Origin: CAYSWK01 sp964434735
GTDB lineage: Archaea; Micrarchaeota; Micrarchaeia; Anstonellales; Bilamarchaeaceae
NCBI GenBank assembly: GCA_964434735.1
Contig: CAYSWK010000007.1
Coordinates: 1 to 50,942, forward strand
Reading direction: 5' to 3'
Length of the DNA: 50,942 nucleotides
Position numbers and translations under genes: made by a program. The notes beneath the pieces are model-generated. The model made no database searches. It was not told the origin of the DNA and was given only the letters and a program-made list of their open reading frames with translations. Of this stretch, positions 13,892 through 21,829 are shown piece by piece. The stretch's first letter is position 1. Each line of letters begins with the position of its first letter.

Positions 13892-16800
13892 AGCACACGT
13901 GGAAAAAGGCCCTCGTTATCGGCTCAGGGCCTATTGTGATTGGCCAGTCTGCGGAGTTCGATTATTCAGGTACGCAGGCATGCAGGGCATTACGTGAGGA
14001 AGGCGTAGAGGTAGTATTGGTAAATTCAAACCCGGCAACCATCCAAACAGATACAGACACTNNNNNNNNNNTCTTACTGGATTTACATAGAACCGTTAAC
14101 GTTTGTAGTGCTTGAAAAAATAATTGCACTTGAACGACCTGATGGGATACTGGCAACAGTAGGCGGCCAGACCGCACTTAACCTCTCAAAGGACTTAGAT
14201 AAGGCAGGGATACTTTCAAAATACAACGTCGCATTCATGGGAACCAATGCAGATGCGATAGAAAAGGCGGAAAACCGTGAGGAATTCAACAAGGTAATGA
14301 ACGCCATTCATGTCCCTATCCTTCCGGGAATGCACGTAAAAACCAAGCAGGAAGCATTTGATTATTCAAAGAAAATTGGGTATCCGGTCATCGTACGACC
14401 TTCATTCACATTAGGAGGGAGCGGCTCAGGAATTGCAAAAAACGAAGAGGAATTATCTCAAACGCTTGATTTGGCATTTCGGCTTTCAACCATCCATGAA
14501 GCGCTTATTGAACGAAGCATTGTTGGTTGGGGAGAGTTTGAGTATGAAGTAGTCATAGATGCAAACGGCAACGGAATTATTGTATGTACAATGGAAAACC
14601 TGGACCCCATGGGCGTACATACGGGAGAAAGTATTGTTACGGCACCTACTCAAACATTAAACGATGATGACCACCAAATGTTACGAAACGCTGCACTCAA
14701 TATTGTGCGCGCGCTTGGTGTAAAAGGAGGGTGCAACGTACAGTTTGCACTCAACCAAAAAACAGGAGAATACGTAGTAATCGAAGTAAATCCACGACTT
14801 TCACGTTCATCAGCACTTGCATCAAAAGCAACCGGGTATCCGATTGCACGAGTTGCAACAAAAATTGCGTTAGGATACTCATTGCATGAAATCAAGAATG
14901 CGATAACGGGTACTAACGCGGCATTTGAACCTGCACTTGATTATGTGGTGACTAAAATTCCACGCTGGCCGTTTGACAAGTTCCAGCTTTCGGATAGAAC
15001 CATCGGAACCCAGATGAAAAGCACTGGCGAAACCATGGCAATCGGACGAACGTTTGAGGAAAGTTTGCTTAAAGCGCTTCGCGGGCTTGAAATTAAATGG
15101 CCTCTATCAATAGACTATGAAAAATTACTTATGCCACCGAATGATTTGAGGATGTTTGCACTCCTTGAAGCACTTCGAAACGGAATGACGATTGAAGAAT
15201 TGCATGCAAAAACATTCATCAACAAATGGTTCCTTGAAAAGATACGCAACATCGTGAAGATGGAAACGGAACTAAAAGCAAGCCAACTGACACGTGACGT
15301 GCTTATACGCGCAAAGGAGATGGGTTTTTCTGATGTGCAAATTGCACGGCTTAAGAATGCGGAAGAGCATGCGATACGAAAAATACGAAAGGAAATGGGA
15401 ATTATTCCTACGTATAAGATTGTTGACAGCTGCGCAGGGGAATTTGTCGCCATAAGCCCTTATTATTATTCAACGTATGAACAGGAAAACGAGGCAACGC
15501 CGCTTGAAGGAAGAAAGGTTATCATCCTTGGTTCAGGGCCCATACGAATCGGCCAGGGAATTGAATTTGATTATTGCTGCTGCCATGCGTCGTTTGCCTT
15601 AAGGAAAATGGGGATCAAATCAATCGTTATCAACAACAACCCGGAAACGGTTTCGACCGACTTCGATTCGTCAGACAGGCTCTACTTTGAACCGTTGACG
15701 TTTGAGGATGTCATGAACATCATCGAAAATGAAAATCCTGAAGGGGTGATTGTCCAACTTGGAGGGCAGACATCGATTAATTTGGCTGAAAAGCTTGAAA
15801 AATCAGGAGTAAAGATACTTGGAACTTCACTTGAAGGCATAGATATCGCAGAGGATAGAGAATTATTCAGGCAATTATTGCAAAAACTTGAGATACCTCA
15901 GCCTGCAAACGGAACAGGATTGAGTGAGAAGGAAACGGAAATTGTTGCGGAAAAAATAGGGTACCCGATTGTCGTACGGCCTTCATGGGTCATTGCAGGA
16001 AGAGGAATGAGAATCATTTATTCCGTTGAGGAACTGCACAAATATATTGAGGATGCAGTTTCAGTGAGTGAGGATAAGCCCATTCTTATTGACAAGTATA
16101 TTGACAACGCAATTGAATGCGAAGTGGATGCGATTGATGATGGGAAAACGCTTTTTATTGGGGCCATCCAGGAACACATCGAGCGGGCAGGGGTGCATTC
16201 GGGAGATGCAAACATTGTTATTCCGACCTTAAGGCTCACGCCAAAAGAAATCGCACTTATTGAAGAGTATACGCTTAAGATTTCACGGGCACTCAAGACA
16301 AAGGGGTTCATCAACATCCAGTATATTGTGAAGAATGGAATCGTATATGTGCTTGAAGCGAATCCCCGTGCTTCGCGAACAGTGCCTTTTGTGAGTAAAA
16401 TGATTAACGTCCCACTTACCAAACTTGCAACAAGCGTGATGGTCGGGAATATGCTTGACCCAAAACTCAAGCGAATTGTCCCTTCATTTTATGCAGTTAA
16501 ATCGGTCGTATTTCCCTTTTTGAAGCTGAAGGGAACGGATACTATGCTTGGGCCTGAAATGCGCTCCACGGGCGAAACTATGGGCATTGCGCGCACTTTT
16601 GAACAAGCATACTACAAGGCATTGCTTGCAACCGGAATAAAGGAACGAAAGGGGACGGCGCTTCTTAGTCTTAAGGAAGATGATAAAAAAGCAGGAAAGG
16701 AGCTTAAGAAACGGCTTGAGGAGCTTGGGTATTCGGTGATTGCAACTCCAGGAACTGCAACAGCGATTGGAAGTGCACACGTTTCAAAAATAGGAAAGGG

Positions 16801-17032
16801 AACGCCAGATTGCCTTGAACTGATTACTTCTGATAAAATACAATTGATTGTGAATACGCCTAAAAAGGGAGGGAATTCACAAACAGACGGATTCAGGATC
16901 CGCCGTGCAGCAATTGAAAAGGGAATTCCTGTGTTTACGGAGATTGAGACTGCAAGCAACTGGCTTGATGCACTTATTCATGTACGAAAAGGCGAGCTTG
17001 AGGTTCGTGAAGTGAGGGAGTACGGAAAATAA
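13888..17032 (+). CDS. carB: Carbamoyl-phosphate synthase large subunit (contains assembly gap)
   Basis: The gene encodes the large, ATP-using subunit that makes carbamoyl phosphate from bicarbonate, ammonia and two ATP. Both ATP-grasp halves are present (LVIGSGPIVIGQSAEFDYSG at the start; VIILGSGPIRIGQGIEFDY at mid-protein), as is the C-terminal MGS-like regulatory domain (GYSVIATPGTATAI). Total length is about 1045 residues, as usual. Ten Ns at 14062-14071 interrupt codons 58-62; the downstream part resumes in another frame with YIEPLTF, where the family has YIEPLT. The frame change is therefore an effect of the gap, not a biological frameshift. Separate start codons after the gap (for example 14108) should not be used. 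Confidence 0.95.
14062..14071. other. Assembly gap (10 Ns) inside carB
   Basis: Ten Ns separate two parts of carB that lie in different frames. The real number of missing bases is unknown; to keep the frame it must be a multiple of 3, not 10, provided the flanking bases are right. Confidence 0.95.
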
Positions 17033-17146
17033 ATAATTCTAATTAAACGGGCAAAAAGTACTAAAGACAGTTGAGACTACGGAAGAGAAGGATTAACCTA
17101 TTAGTATAAAATACCGCAAATTAAAATTAAATAAGAAAAGTAAAAC

Positions 17147-17254
17147 TTATCTCGCAATTGAGACAAGCTCTACTAATTCCTCAAAGTCCACTCCGGTTTT
17201 TGCCGCAGTGTACCCAAGCTTTAGGAACTTGACTACTTCATCCATGTTTTGCAT
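17147..17254 (-). CDS. 35-aa peptide downstream of RuBisCO, with structured leader
   Basis: AGGGGGA, about 6 bp before the ATG at 17254, supports a 35-residue helical peptide starting MQNMDEVVKFLKLGYTAAK. An in-frame extension to 17425 exists, but it would have to be translated from the TATA region and is basic and low in complexity, so I reject it. A TATA box (CTATATAAA, about 17400-17409) predicts a start near 17376 and a leader of about 120 nt. Just before the ribosome binding site the leader forms GAGCA-gaata-TGCTC (17266-17282), which could control access to it. Function is unknown. Confidence 0.5.
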   Translation of the reverse strand: MQNMDEVVKFLKLGYTAAKTGVDFEELVELVSIAR

Positions 17255-17435
17255 ATGAATTCCCCCTGAGCATATTCTGCTCCATTTATTGTCTTGAGTT
17301 TTACGTTGCGTGTTTTTTCCCACACGAAACTTAAAACCTTTGACGCGAAACTTTCCATATCCCCCGATACGAAAAATTCCAAAATTTCTACACACATAAC
17401 CTTTATATAGGTTTGTCAAAAACAAAAGAAAAAAA

Positions 17436-18731
17436 TTATTTGGTGCGCATTATTCCCCACTTTGACAACGCTTCCCTTAATTCTAAAGAGGTTCGCGCCT
17501 TTTCAACAAGCGTTTCCCCTTCCATTGCCGCTTCAATTGCTTGCATCGTTGCTTGTGCACCTGCGCGCGTTCCTTTGGGATGACCGTGAATGCCTCCTGA
17601 AACAAGCAGGATAAGTTCATTCCCGTAAATCTTCATGACATCCGGAACAAGGCCAGGGTGCAAACCGCCGGAGGAACAGGGGAAGGCACTTTTAATGTGC
17701 CCCCAATCCTGGTCCAAGCAAAGCCTTCCTTTTGCATGAGTCTTTTTCTCACGCAGGATGTCTGCAAGAGCCTTAAGTTCAGGAGCTTCACCGACAAGCT
17801 TGCCTACTCCCGTACCGGTGTGAATATCAGTAACTCCGATTAAACGATTTATTTTGGCAATGAATTGCATGGAGATCCCATGCTTAGGGTTACGATCAAA
17901 TGCGGCGTGCATTGCTCGGTGGGCGTGGATTGCCATGTCAAAATCCTCTACATAATCCCGAAGGGTTTGAACTCCCGAAGGACCGACAATAACGACGTCA
18001 ATCATGCAAAAGTTCCAGCCATACTCGTGGAGCAGTTTTGCGCGCTTCTTCATCGTTTCAACATCGGCTGTGATGTTGAGGAATGCTGATTTGGTCTCTC
18101 CCGTGAGCTTTTCGGCTTTTTCCCGAAGCTTTGTCATGAGCTTGACACGGGTTTCAAAATTGTTGAATTTCAAGGAAGTAAGGTTTTCATCATCCTTTAC
18201 AAAATCAAAACCGCCCATCCAGGTTTCAAAACCAATGTTTGCGTGCTCTGCATCGGAGAAACCGATTTTTGGCTTGGGAACTGCACCTGTCAAAGGTCGT
18301 TTCTTGACGCCCATCATCTTACGAATACCGTCCATCCCGTGCTGAGGGCCTTTGAAGTGCTTTATATAATTTGCAGGAAGAGTAACGTCGATTAAACGCA
18401 AGTTCTTGATGGCCTTCATGCCGAAAATATTTCCTGCAATGCCGCTCATAAGCTGGCAAACGTTTCCGTCTTCCCAAAGAGCACGAGGATATGCGACTTT
18501 AACATAATTTCCTTCAACTTCAAATGCAATTGCCTTAAGATTTTTCATACGTGGCGGAAGCGTGTAAAGCGTTGTCCACGTACCTGTTGAGCTTTCAGAT
18601 GCAATCCTTCCGATTGCTTCTTTGATGGGCATCCCCGTATCAGGTTCAAAATAGAAAAGGCAGATAAGATCGTCCTTTGCGGGCTTATATGAAAAATCCA
18701 CGAATTCCAAGTACCATTCTATTTTTGCCAT
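17436..18731 (-). CDS. rbcL: Form III ribulose-bisphosphate carboxylase (RuBisCO) large chain
   Basis: This 431-residue enzyme carboxylates ribulose 1,5-bisphosphate; in archaea form III acts mainly in AMP/nucleoside salvage to 3-phosphoglycerate. Active-site residues are in place: ESSTGTWT (46-53), K153-P-K155, the carbamylated lysine K179 with D181 and E182 (VKDDE), H271 (HRAMH), H304, loop-6 K311 (GVGKLVGE), S354-G-G and SGGIHG (378-383). It should therefore be catalytically active rather than a RuBisCO-like form IV protein. A TATA box about 26 nt upstream (18753-18760) fits a leaderless message. The partner AMP phosphorylase and ribose-1,5-bisphosphate isomerase are not in this window. 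The subform (IIIa, IIIb, IIIc or II/III) is not resolved. Confidence 0.95.
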   Translation of the reverse strand: MAKIEWYLEFVDFSYKPAKDDLICLFYFEPDTGMPIKEAIGRIASESSTGTWTTLYTLPPRMKNLKAIAFEVEGNYVKVAYPRALWEDGNVCQLMSGIAGNIFGMKAIKNLRLIDVTLPANYIKHFKGPQHGMDGIRKMMGVKKRPLTGAVPKPKIGFSDAEHANIGFETWMGGFDFVKDDENLTSLKFNNFETRVKLMTKLREKAEKLTGETKSAFLNITADVETMKKRAKLLHEYGWNFCMIDVVIVGPSGVQTLRDYVEDFDMAIHAHRAMHAAFDRNPKHGISMQFIAKINRLIGVTDIHTGTGVGKLVGEAPELKALADILREKKTHAKGRLCLDQDWGHIKSAFPCSSGGLHPGLVPDVMKIYGNELILLVSGGIHGHPKGTRAGAQATMQAIEAAMEGETLVEKARTSLELREALSKWGIMRTK

Positions 18732-18843
18732 AAAAAAAGCAAGAAGACAACGAATATAAACGTGCGCTCAAGCGAGTTCGTGAGAATTATAAATCTAAAC
18801 CGTGTATAAATTCTGTACCCGTGCAGACGAGTATGCCTCTTTT

Positions 18844-18917
18844 GCCCTCGTAGTTTAACCTGGATAGAATGCGAGCTTCCGAAGCTTGTGATTCGGGTTC
18901 AAATCCCGACAAGGGCG
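18844..18917 (+). tRNA. tRNA-Arg (anticodon CCG)
   Basis: A 74-nt cloverleaf can be drawn. The anticodon arm CGAGC-TTCCGAA-GCTTG gives anticodon CCG, and the T arm is TCGGG-TTCAAAT-CCCGA. The acceptor stem GCCCTCG/CAAGGGC has one C-A mismatch at the sixth pair. CCA is not encoded. A TATA box (GTATAAAT, about 18804-18811) precedes it and a T-run (18919-18924) follows it. There is no intron. Confidence 0.93.
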
Positions 18918-18933
18918 ATTTTTTATATCTGCT

Positions 18934-19266
18934 TTAAAACCCAAGCAACGTGCAACCCAGATGGGCAAGAAGGTAATTGTTTGCGCATTCCCCAAAGGAC
19001 TTCTTTGATTTTTCACACAGTAATTTTATGCGCTTGAGATCCTCGGCATCTGGATAGTATATGCGTACATTTTGAGTTGAATGAATGACGGAAAGGAAAA
19101 GTGATTGGTCTGCAAGCTTAAGGTTTGAACATACGTCAAAAACAACCCACACAGGAACAATTGCAACGTCCTGATCGGTAATTTTTAATTTGGTACGCGC
19201 AAGCAAATGGCGTGAATTTGATTTTTCAAAAGCAGCAACCCATAAATCTGAGGTAGGAAGGAACAT
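18934..19266 (-). CDS. PIN-like (VapC-type) protein with degenerate active site
   Basis: This 110-residue protein sits where a VapC toxin would sit in a two-gene system. It has the length and helix-strand order of a PIN domain (FLPTSDLWVAAFEK at the start; FGECANNYLLAHLGCTLLGF at the end). The acidic residues are shifted or replaced: the usual N-terminal D-T/S is LPTSD, and the late Asp is Glu in FGECA. The C-terminal T-x-D strand stops short after LLGF. It may be an inactive or altered PIN protein. AAGGAGGTG lies 5 bp before the ATG, and the ATG overlaps the antitoxin stop by one base (TGATG). Confidence 0.55.
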   Translation of the reverse strand: MFLPTSDLWVAAFEKSNSRHLLARTKLKITDQDVAIVPVWVVFDVCSNLKLADQSLFLSVIHSTQNVRIYYPDAEDLKRIKLLCEKSKKSFGECANNYLLAHLGCTLLGF

Positions 19267-19463
19267 CAGGCCACCTCCTTAAGGGCTTCGGAAAGAGTTT
19301 TGTAGGGTTTATTTTTGGGAGGATTCTTCTCAAGGTACTCAAGGCCAAATTGGACCAATTCCTGGAGCGCTTCAGGAACAGTAAGATTATGGTCTGAAGC
19401 GTAGCGGTTGATGACTTCCTTGGTTTGGTCATTCAAATTGCGAATAGTGTACATTTTGGACAT
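19266..19463 (-). CDS. Ribbon-helix-helix-like antitoxin (VapB-type)
   Basis: This 65-residue protein has a short basic N-terminal strand (MYTIRNLNDQTKEVINRYA) and a helix pair (TVPEALQELVQFGLEYL), the pattern of ribbon-helix-helix or VapB antitoxins, with a C-terminal tail that could wrap the toxin. Its stop overlaps the start of the PIN-like gene by one base, so the two are translationally coupled. GTATTACATGTATTATA (19468-19484), a relative of the 17-bp elements elsewhere in the window, lies right before the ATG and may be its own operator. Confidence 0.6.
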   Translation of the reverse strand: MSKMYTIRNLNDQTKEVINRYASDHNLTVPEALQELVQFGLEYLEKNPPKNKPYKTLSEALKEVA

Positions 19464-19467
19464 ATGC

Positions 19468-19484
19468 GTATTACATGTATTATA
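19468..19484 (-). promoter_or_regulatory. Variant of the TAATAC...TAATAC element before the antitoxin gene
   Basis: On the minus strand it reads TATAATACATGTAATAC and ends 5 bp before the antitoxin ATG. It differs from the 17-bp element at 11600-11616 at only a few positions. Its place fits autoregulation by the antitoxin. Confidence 0.35.
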
Positions 19485-19519
19485 TTTATTAAACTTTTGT
19501 CAAAAGTTTAATCAAAAAA

Positions 19520-20254
19520 TTATAAATGTGATTTCAACCATTCAAAACTTGTTGAAACCATTTCCTCAAAATGCTTGGGGCCCTTGAAGAAATGGTCTGC
19601 ACCCTTGACTATGACGAATTTCTTTTCACACCTTGAATGGTCAATAAGGGTTTGTGCATGGATCAACGGGACAGTGGTGTCCTTGTCACCGTGGATTACC
19701 AAAAGGGGGGATTTGTTTTGGTGGGCATAGGAATTCGCATCATACTTCAATGAGTCTTCATACATTCCATAATGCATTTTTTTATCAAACGGCTCGATGA
19801 ATGCCTTTTCCTTCCATTCCTTCAACCCATTTTTGCCCAAACGTTCTTCCCAAAGGCGGGAATAATCAAATGCCGGGCATTTGAGTGAAAGAACGTCAAT
19901 ATGACGTTTTGAGGAGATGATAAGGGAAACAAGGCCTGAAAATGAGGAGCCCACTAAACCAACCTTTACAAAACCCTTATTCTTGACAAAATCATAAACC
20001 GCTAAGACGTTTTCAACCGCTTTTGAAAGCGTAAGATATTCAAGGTTACCTTCGGATTCACCATGACCATACAAATCAACGGCGATGGTTGAAATTCCTG
20101 CATTATTCAATCGTGTTGCAAGCTCGGTTCCGGTGCGACTGGTTTTATCGGATAAGTATCCGTGAAGAATGATGACGCAGGAGGTACTTCCTTGCACATA
20201 CTCAAAATTGCAGCATGTTTTTCCAACTGATGAATCAAGAAAAAGTTTTTGCAT
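19520..20254 (-). CDS. Alpha/beta hydrolase (serine hydrolase)
   Basis: This 244-residue cytosolic enzyme has the alpha/beta hydrolase order: oxyanion segment HGYLSDKTSRTG (about residues 31-42), nucleophile elbow GSSFSG (Ser near residue 103), acid in HGDKDTTVP (about residue 189) and catalytic His in KGADHFF (about residue 221). It resembles small esterase/lysophospholipase-like or dipeptidyl-peptidase-like family members; the substrate is not evident. It lies between the toxin-antitoxin-like pair and a YprB-like gene, on the same strand, with no clear operon link. Confidence 0.85.
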   Translation of the reverse strand: MQKLFLDSSVGKTCCNFEYVQGSTSCVIILHGYLSDKTSRTGTELATRLNNAGISTIAVDLYGHGESEGNLEYLTLSKAVENVLAVYDFVKNKGFVKVGLVGSSFSGLVSLIISSKRHIDVLSLKCPAFDYSRLWEERLGKNGLKEWKEKAFIEPFDKKMHYGMYEDSLKYDANSYAHQNKSPLLVIHGDKDTTVPLIHAQTLIDHSRCEKKFVIVKGADHFFKGPKHFEEMVSTSFEWLKSHL

Positions 20255-20277
20255 GGAAAGAATAAGAAAAAAGGGAA

Positions 20278-21210
20278 TTAAGTAGCTTTTGCTGCACGTT
20301 GTACTTTTCGCTCAGCTTCAAGTTGCGCAACCTGTTGCAATGCTAAGGAGATGGTTTCATCCGTCATTCCTGAGGGCAATGGCACTTCAAATCCGCGCAT
20401 CCTGCAATTGAGAGCATAGGCTACGTCCATAAGTGTAGGAAGGCGCAATGTATCAGTTGCATTATAGGTGATCAAGTCACGAAGTGCATCAAGATTTCCT
20501 GACTGGACATATTGGTTCCATAATTCAACTGCATGGTTTCCGCGTACTGCTGCAATGGACTCATCACGAGTTAAGCCCAGGAACTTTTCGATATTCTTTT
20601 GGCCTCCCTTCAACCCCGCTGCACGAAGGTTGTACATCGCATCCAAATGAACCAACGGTTCAGGAAACGAAGGGAATTTTGCCTGCAAAAAGGGAATATC
20701 AAAACGTGCACCATTGTAAGTAAGCAAAAGCCGGACTCGAGTAAATACCTCTGGCAAATTATCGAGGGGGCGGATTTCAAGATTAAGCGGATTATCGTGT
20801 TCAAAAACTTTTCGTGCGTCTACAACTGCAATGCTTGGGACAAAACAGAATGTTTCGCCATCATGACGAAGCACTGCTGAAGTTACAATGTCCATTTGCC
20901 TATTGAGGCCGGTTGTTTCGATATCAAAACTGGCAGCATCGGCACCAAACTCATGCCAAAGACGCCAACGGTCCCGTTTTTGATGAAGAATTTGAACAAA
21001 AACGTTTAAGTCAAAAAGATCACGTGACGAATCAAAAAATTGAAGGTCGGGCTTAAACGGATCCAGACGCGCATCATCGCACCTAAGAAAATCCCGAACA
21101 GACCTGACGCCTCTTTGCCAAAGCGCACGCTCCATTTGAAATGAAAGACGCTCGCCATTAGGGGCCCGTAAACCCACAAAACTATGCGTAAGCATGTTAA
21201 CTGAAGTCAT
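20278..21210 (-). CDS. YprB-like RNase H-fold 3'-5' exonuclease (long form)
   Basis: This 310-residue protein has a DEDD-type exonuclease domain: SFDIETTGL (about residues 93-101), LTYNGARFDIPFL (about 163-175), HLDAMYNLR and a last Asp in YNATDTLRL (about 252-260). The GLKGGQKNIEKFLGL segment is typical of the YprB/RNase_H_2 group. The first 90 residues have no recognised domain (DFLRCDDARLDPFK). The gene at 23406-24146 is a shorter paralogue. It probably trims DNA or RNA 3' ends; nearness to uvrC suggests, but does not prove, a repair role. Confidence 0.8.
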   Translation of the reverse strand: MTSVNMLTHSFVGLRAPNGERLSFQMERALWQRGVRSVRDFLRCDDARLDPFKPDLQFFDSSRDLFDLNVFVQILHQKRDRWRLWHEFGADAASFDIETTGLNRQMDIVTSAVLRHDGETFCFVPSIAVVDARKVFEHDNPLNLEIRPLDNLPEVFTRVRLLLTYNGARFDIPFLQAKFPSFPEPLVHLDAMYNLRAAGLKGGQKNIEKFLGLTRDESIAAVRGNHAVELWNQYVQSGNLDALRDLITYNATDTLRLPTLMDVAYALNCRMRGFEVPLPSGMTDETISLALQQVAQLEAERKVQRAAKAT

Positions 21211-21262
21211 AAAAAATCACAAAAGAGGATTGAAAAGAAGGAATTAAAACGCTATTTAAAAA

Positions 21263-21799
21263 TTAAAGATTTGAAAGGATAAAGGTAACTCTTTCTTTGA
21301 CTGATGCACGAGGAACCACAATAAGTTCATAGCCCAAATCCAAATATGCTTTTCTTAAAAGAGAATCGAGTTTTCTAACAGTTACCTTATCTTCAATACG
21401 AACACGATCTTTTTCAAAAGGAAGAGCTTCAAAGAAAAATATTTTTCTATAACGTCCTGATGAAACCTTGATAACGCCTTTTGGATCCAAATTCGCAAGA
21501 GTGTAATAGGCAATACTATCGGGAACACCTCTATCAAAAAAGAGAACCTTCCTCTTGGGCGCTTTTTCTTCATTTTTAAGTTTTAAATTAAGAATTTTCC
21601 TTTGGAATTTTTCTTCATCTTTTCGTAATTCATGTGCCGTAATCCCTTTTTCTAAAGAACGTTCAATAACTATGCGCGCAACCTCAGGAACTACTGCATA
21701 ACCTCGCTCCTTAAGTTGTTCAAGAACGGTTGTTTTTCCTGAACAGGGAACTCCAGTTAAAACGTATCTTGGAAGACTCCGCACCCGAGCTGAAATCAT
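21263..21799 (-). CDS. AAA-type nucleoside kinase/ATPase (AAA_28, NadR-like)
   Basis: This 178-residue P-loop protein has Walker A GVPCSGKTT (about residues 16-24) and a Walker B-like FFDRGVPDSIAYY (about residues 87-99). The PEVARIVIERSLEKG segment after the P-loop is typical of AAA_28/NadR-type kinase-like ATPases. The substrate is unknown. A cysteine inside the P-loop is unusual but allowed. It lies 30 bp downstream of uvrC on the same strand and may be co-transcribed with it. Confidence 0.75.
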   Translation of the reverse strand: MISARVRSLPRYVLTGVPCSGKTTVLEQLKERGYAVVPEVARIVIERSLEKGITAHELRKDEEKFQRKILNLKLKNEEKAPKRKVLFFDRGVPDSIAYYTLANLDPKGVIKVSSGRYRKIFFFEALPFEKDRVRIEDKVTVRKLDSLLRKAYLDLGYELIVVPRASVKERVTFILSNL

Positions 21800-21829
21800 T
21801 AAGAAAATAACAAGAGAATGGATAAAAAG

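Noticed and set aside
14108..14110. Separate start for the second part of carB
   Set aside because: The family motif YIEPLT lies upstream of it in the same frame, so the gene clearly runs through the N gap.
17255..17425. N-terminal extension of the 35-residue peptide to 92 residues
   Set aside because: It would begin next to the TATA box, upstream of any likely transcript start, while a good ribosome binding site marks the short form.
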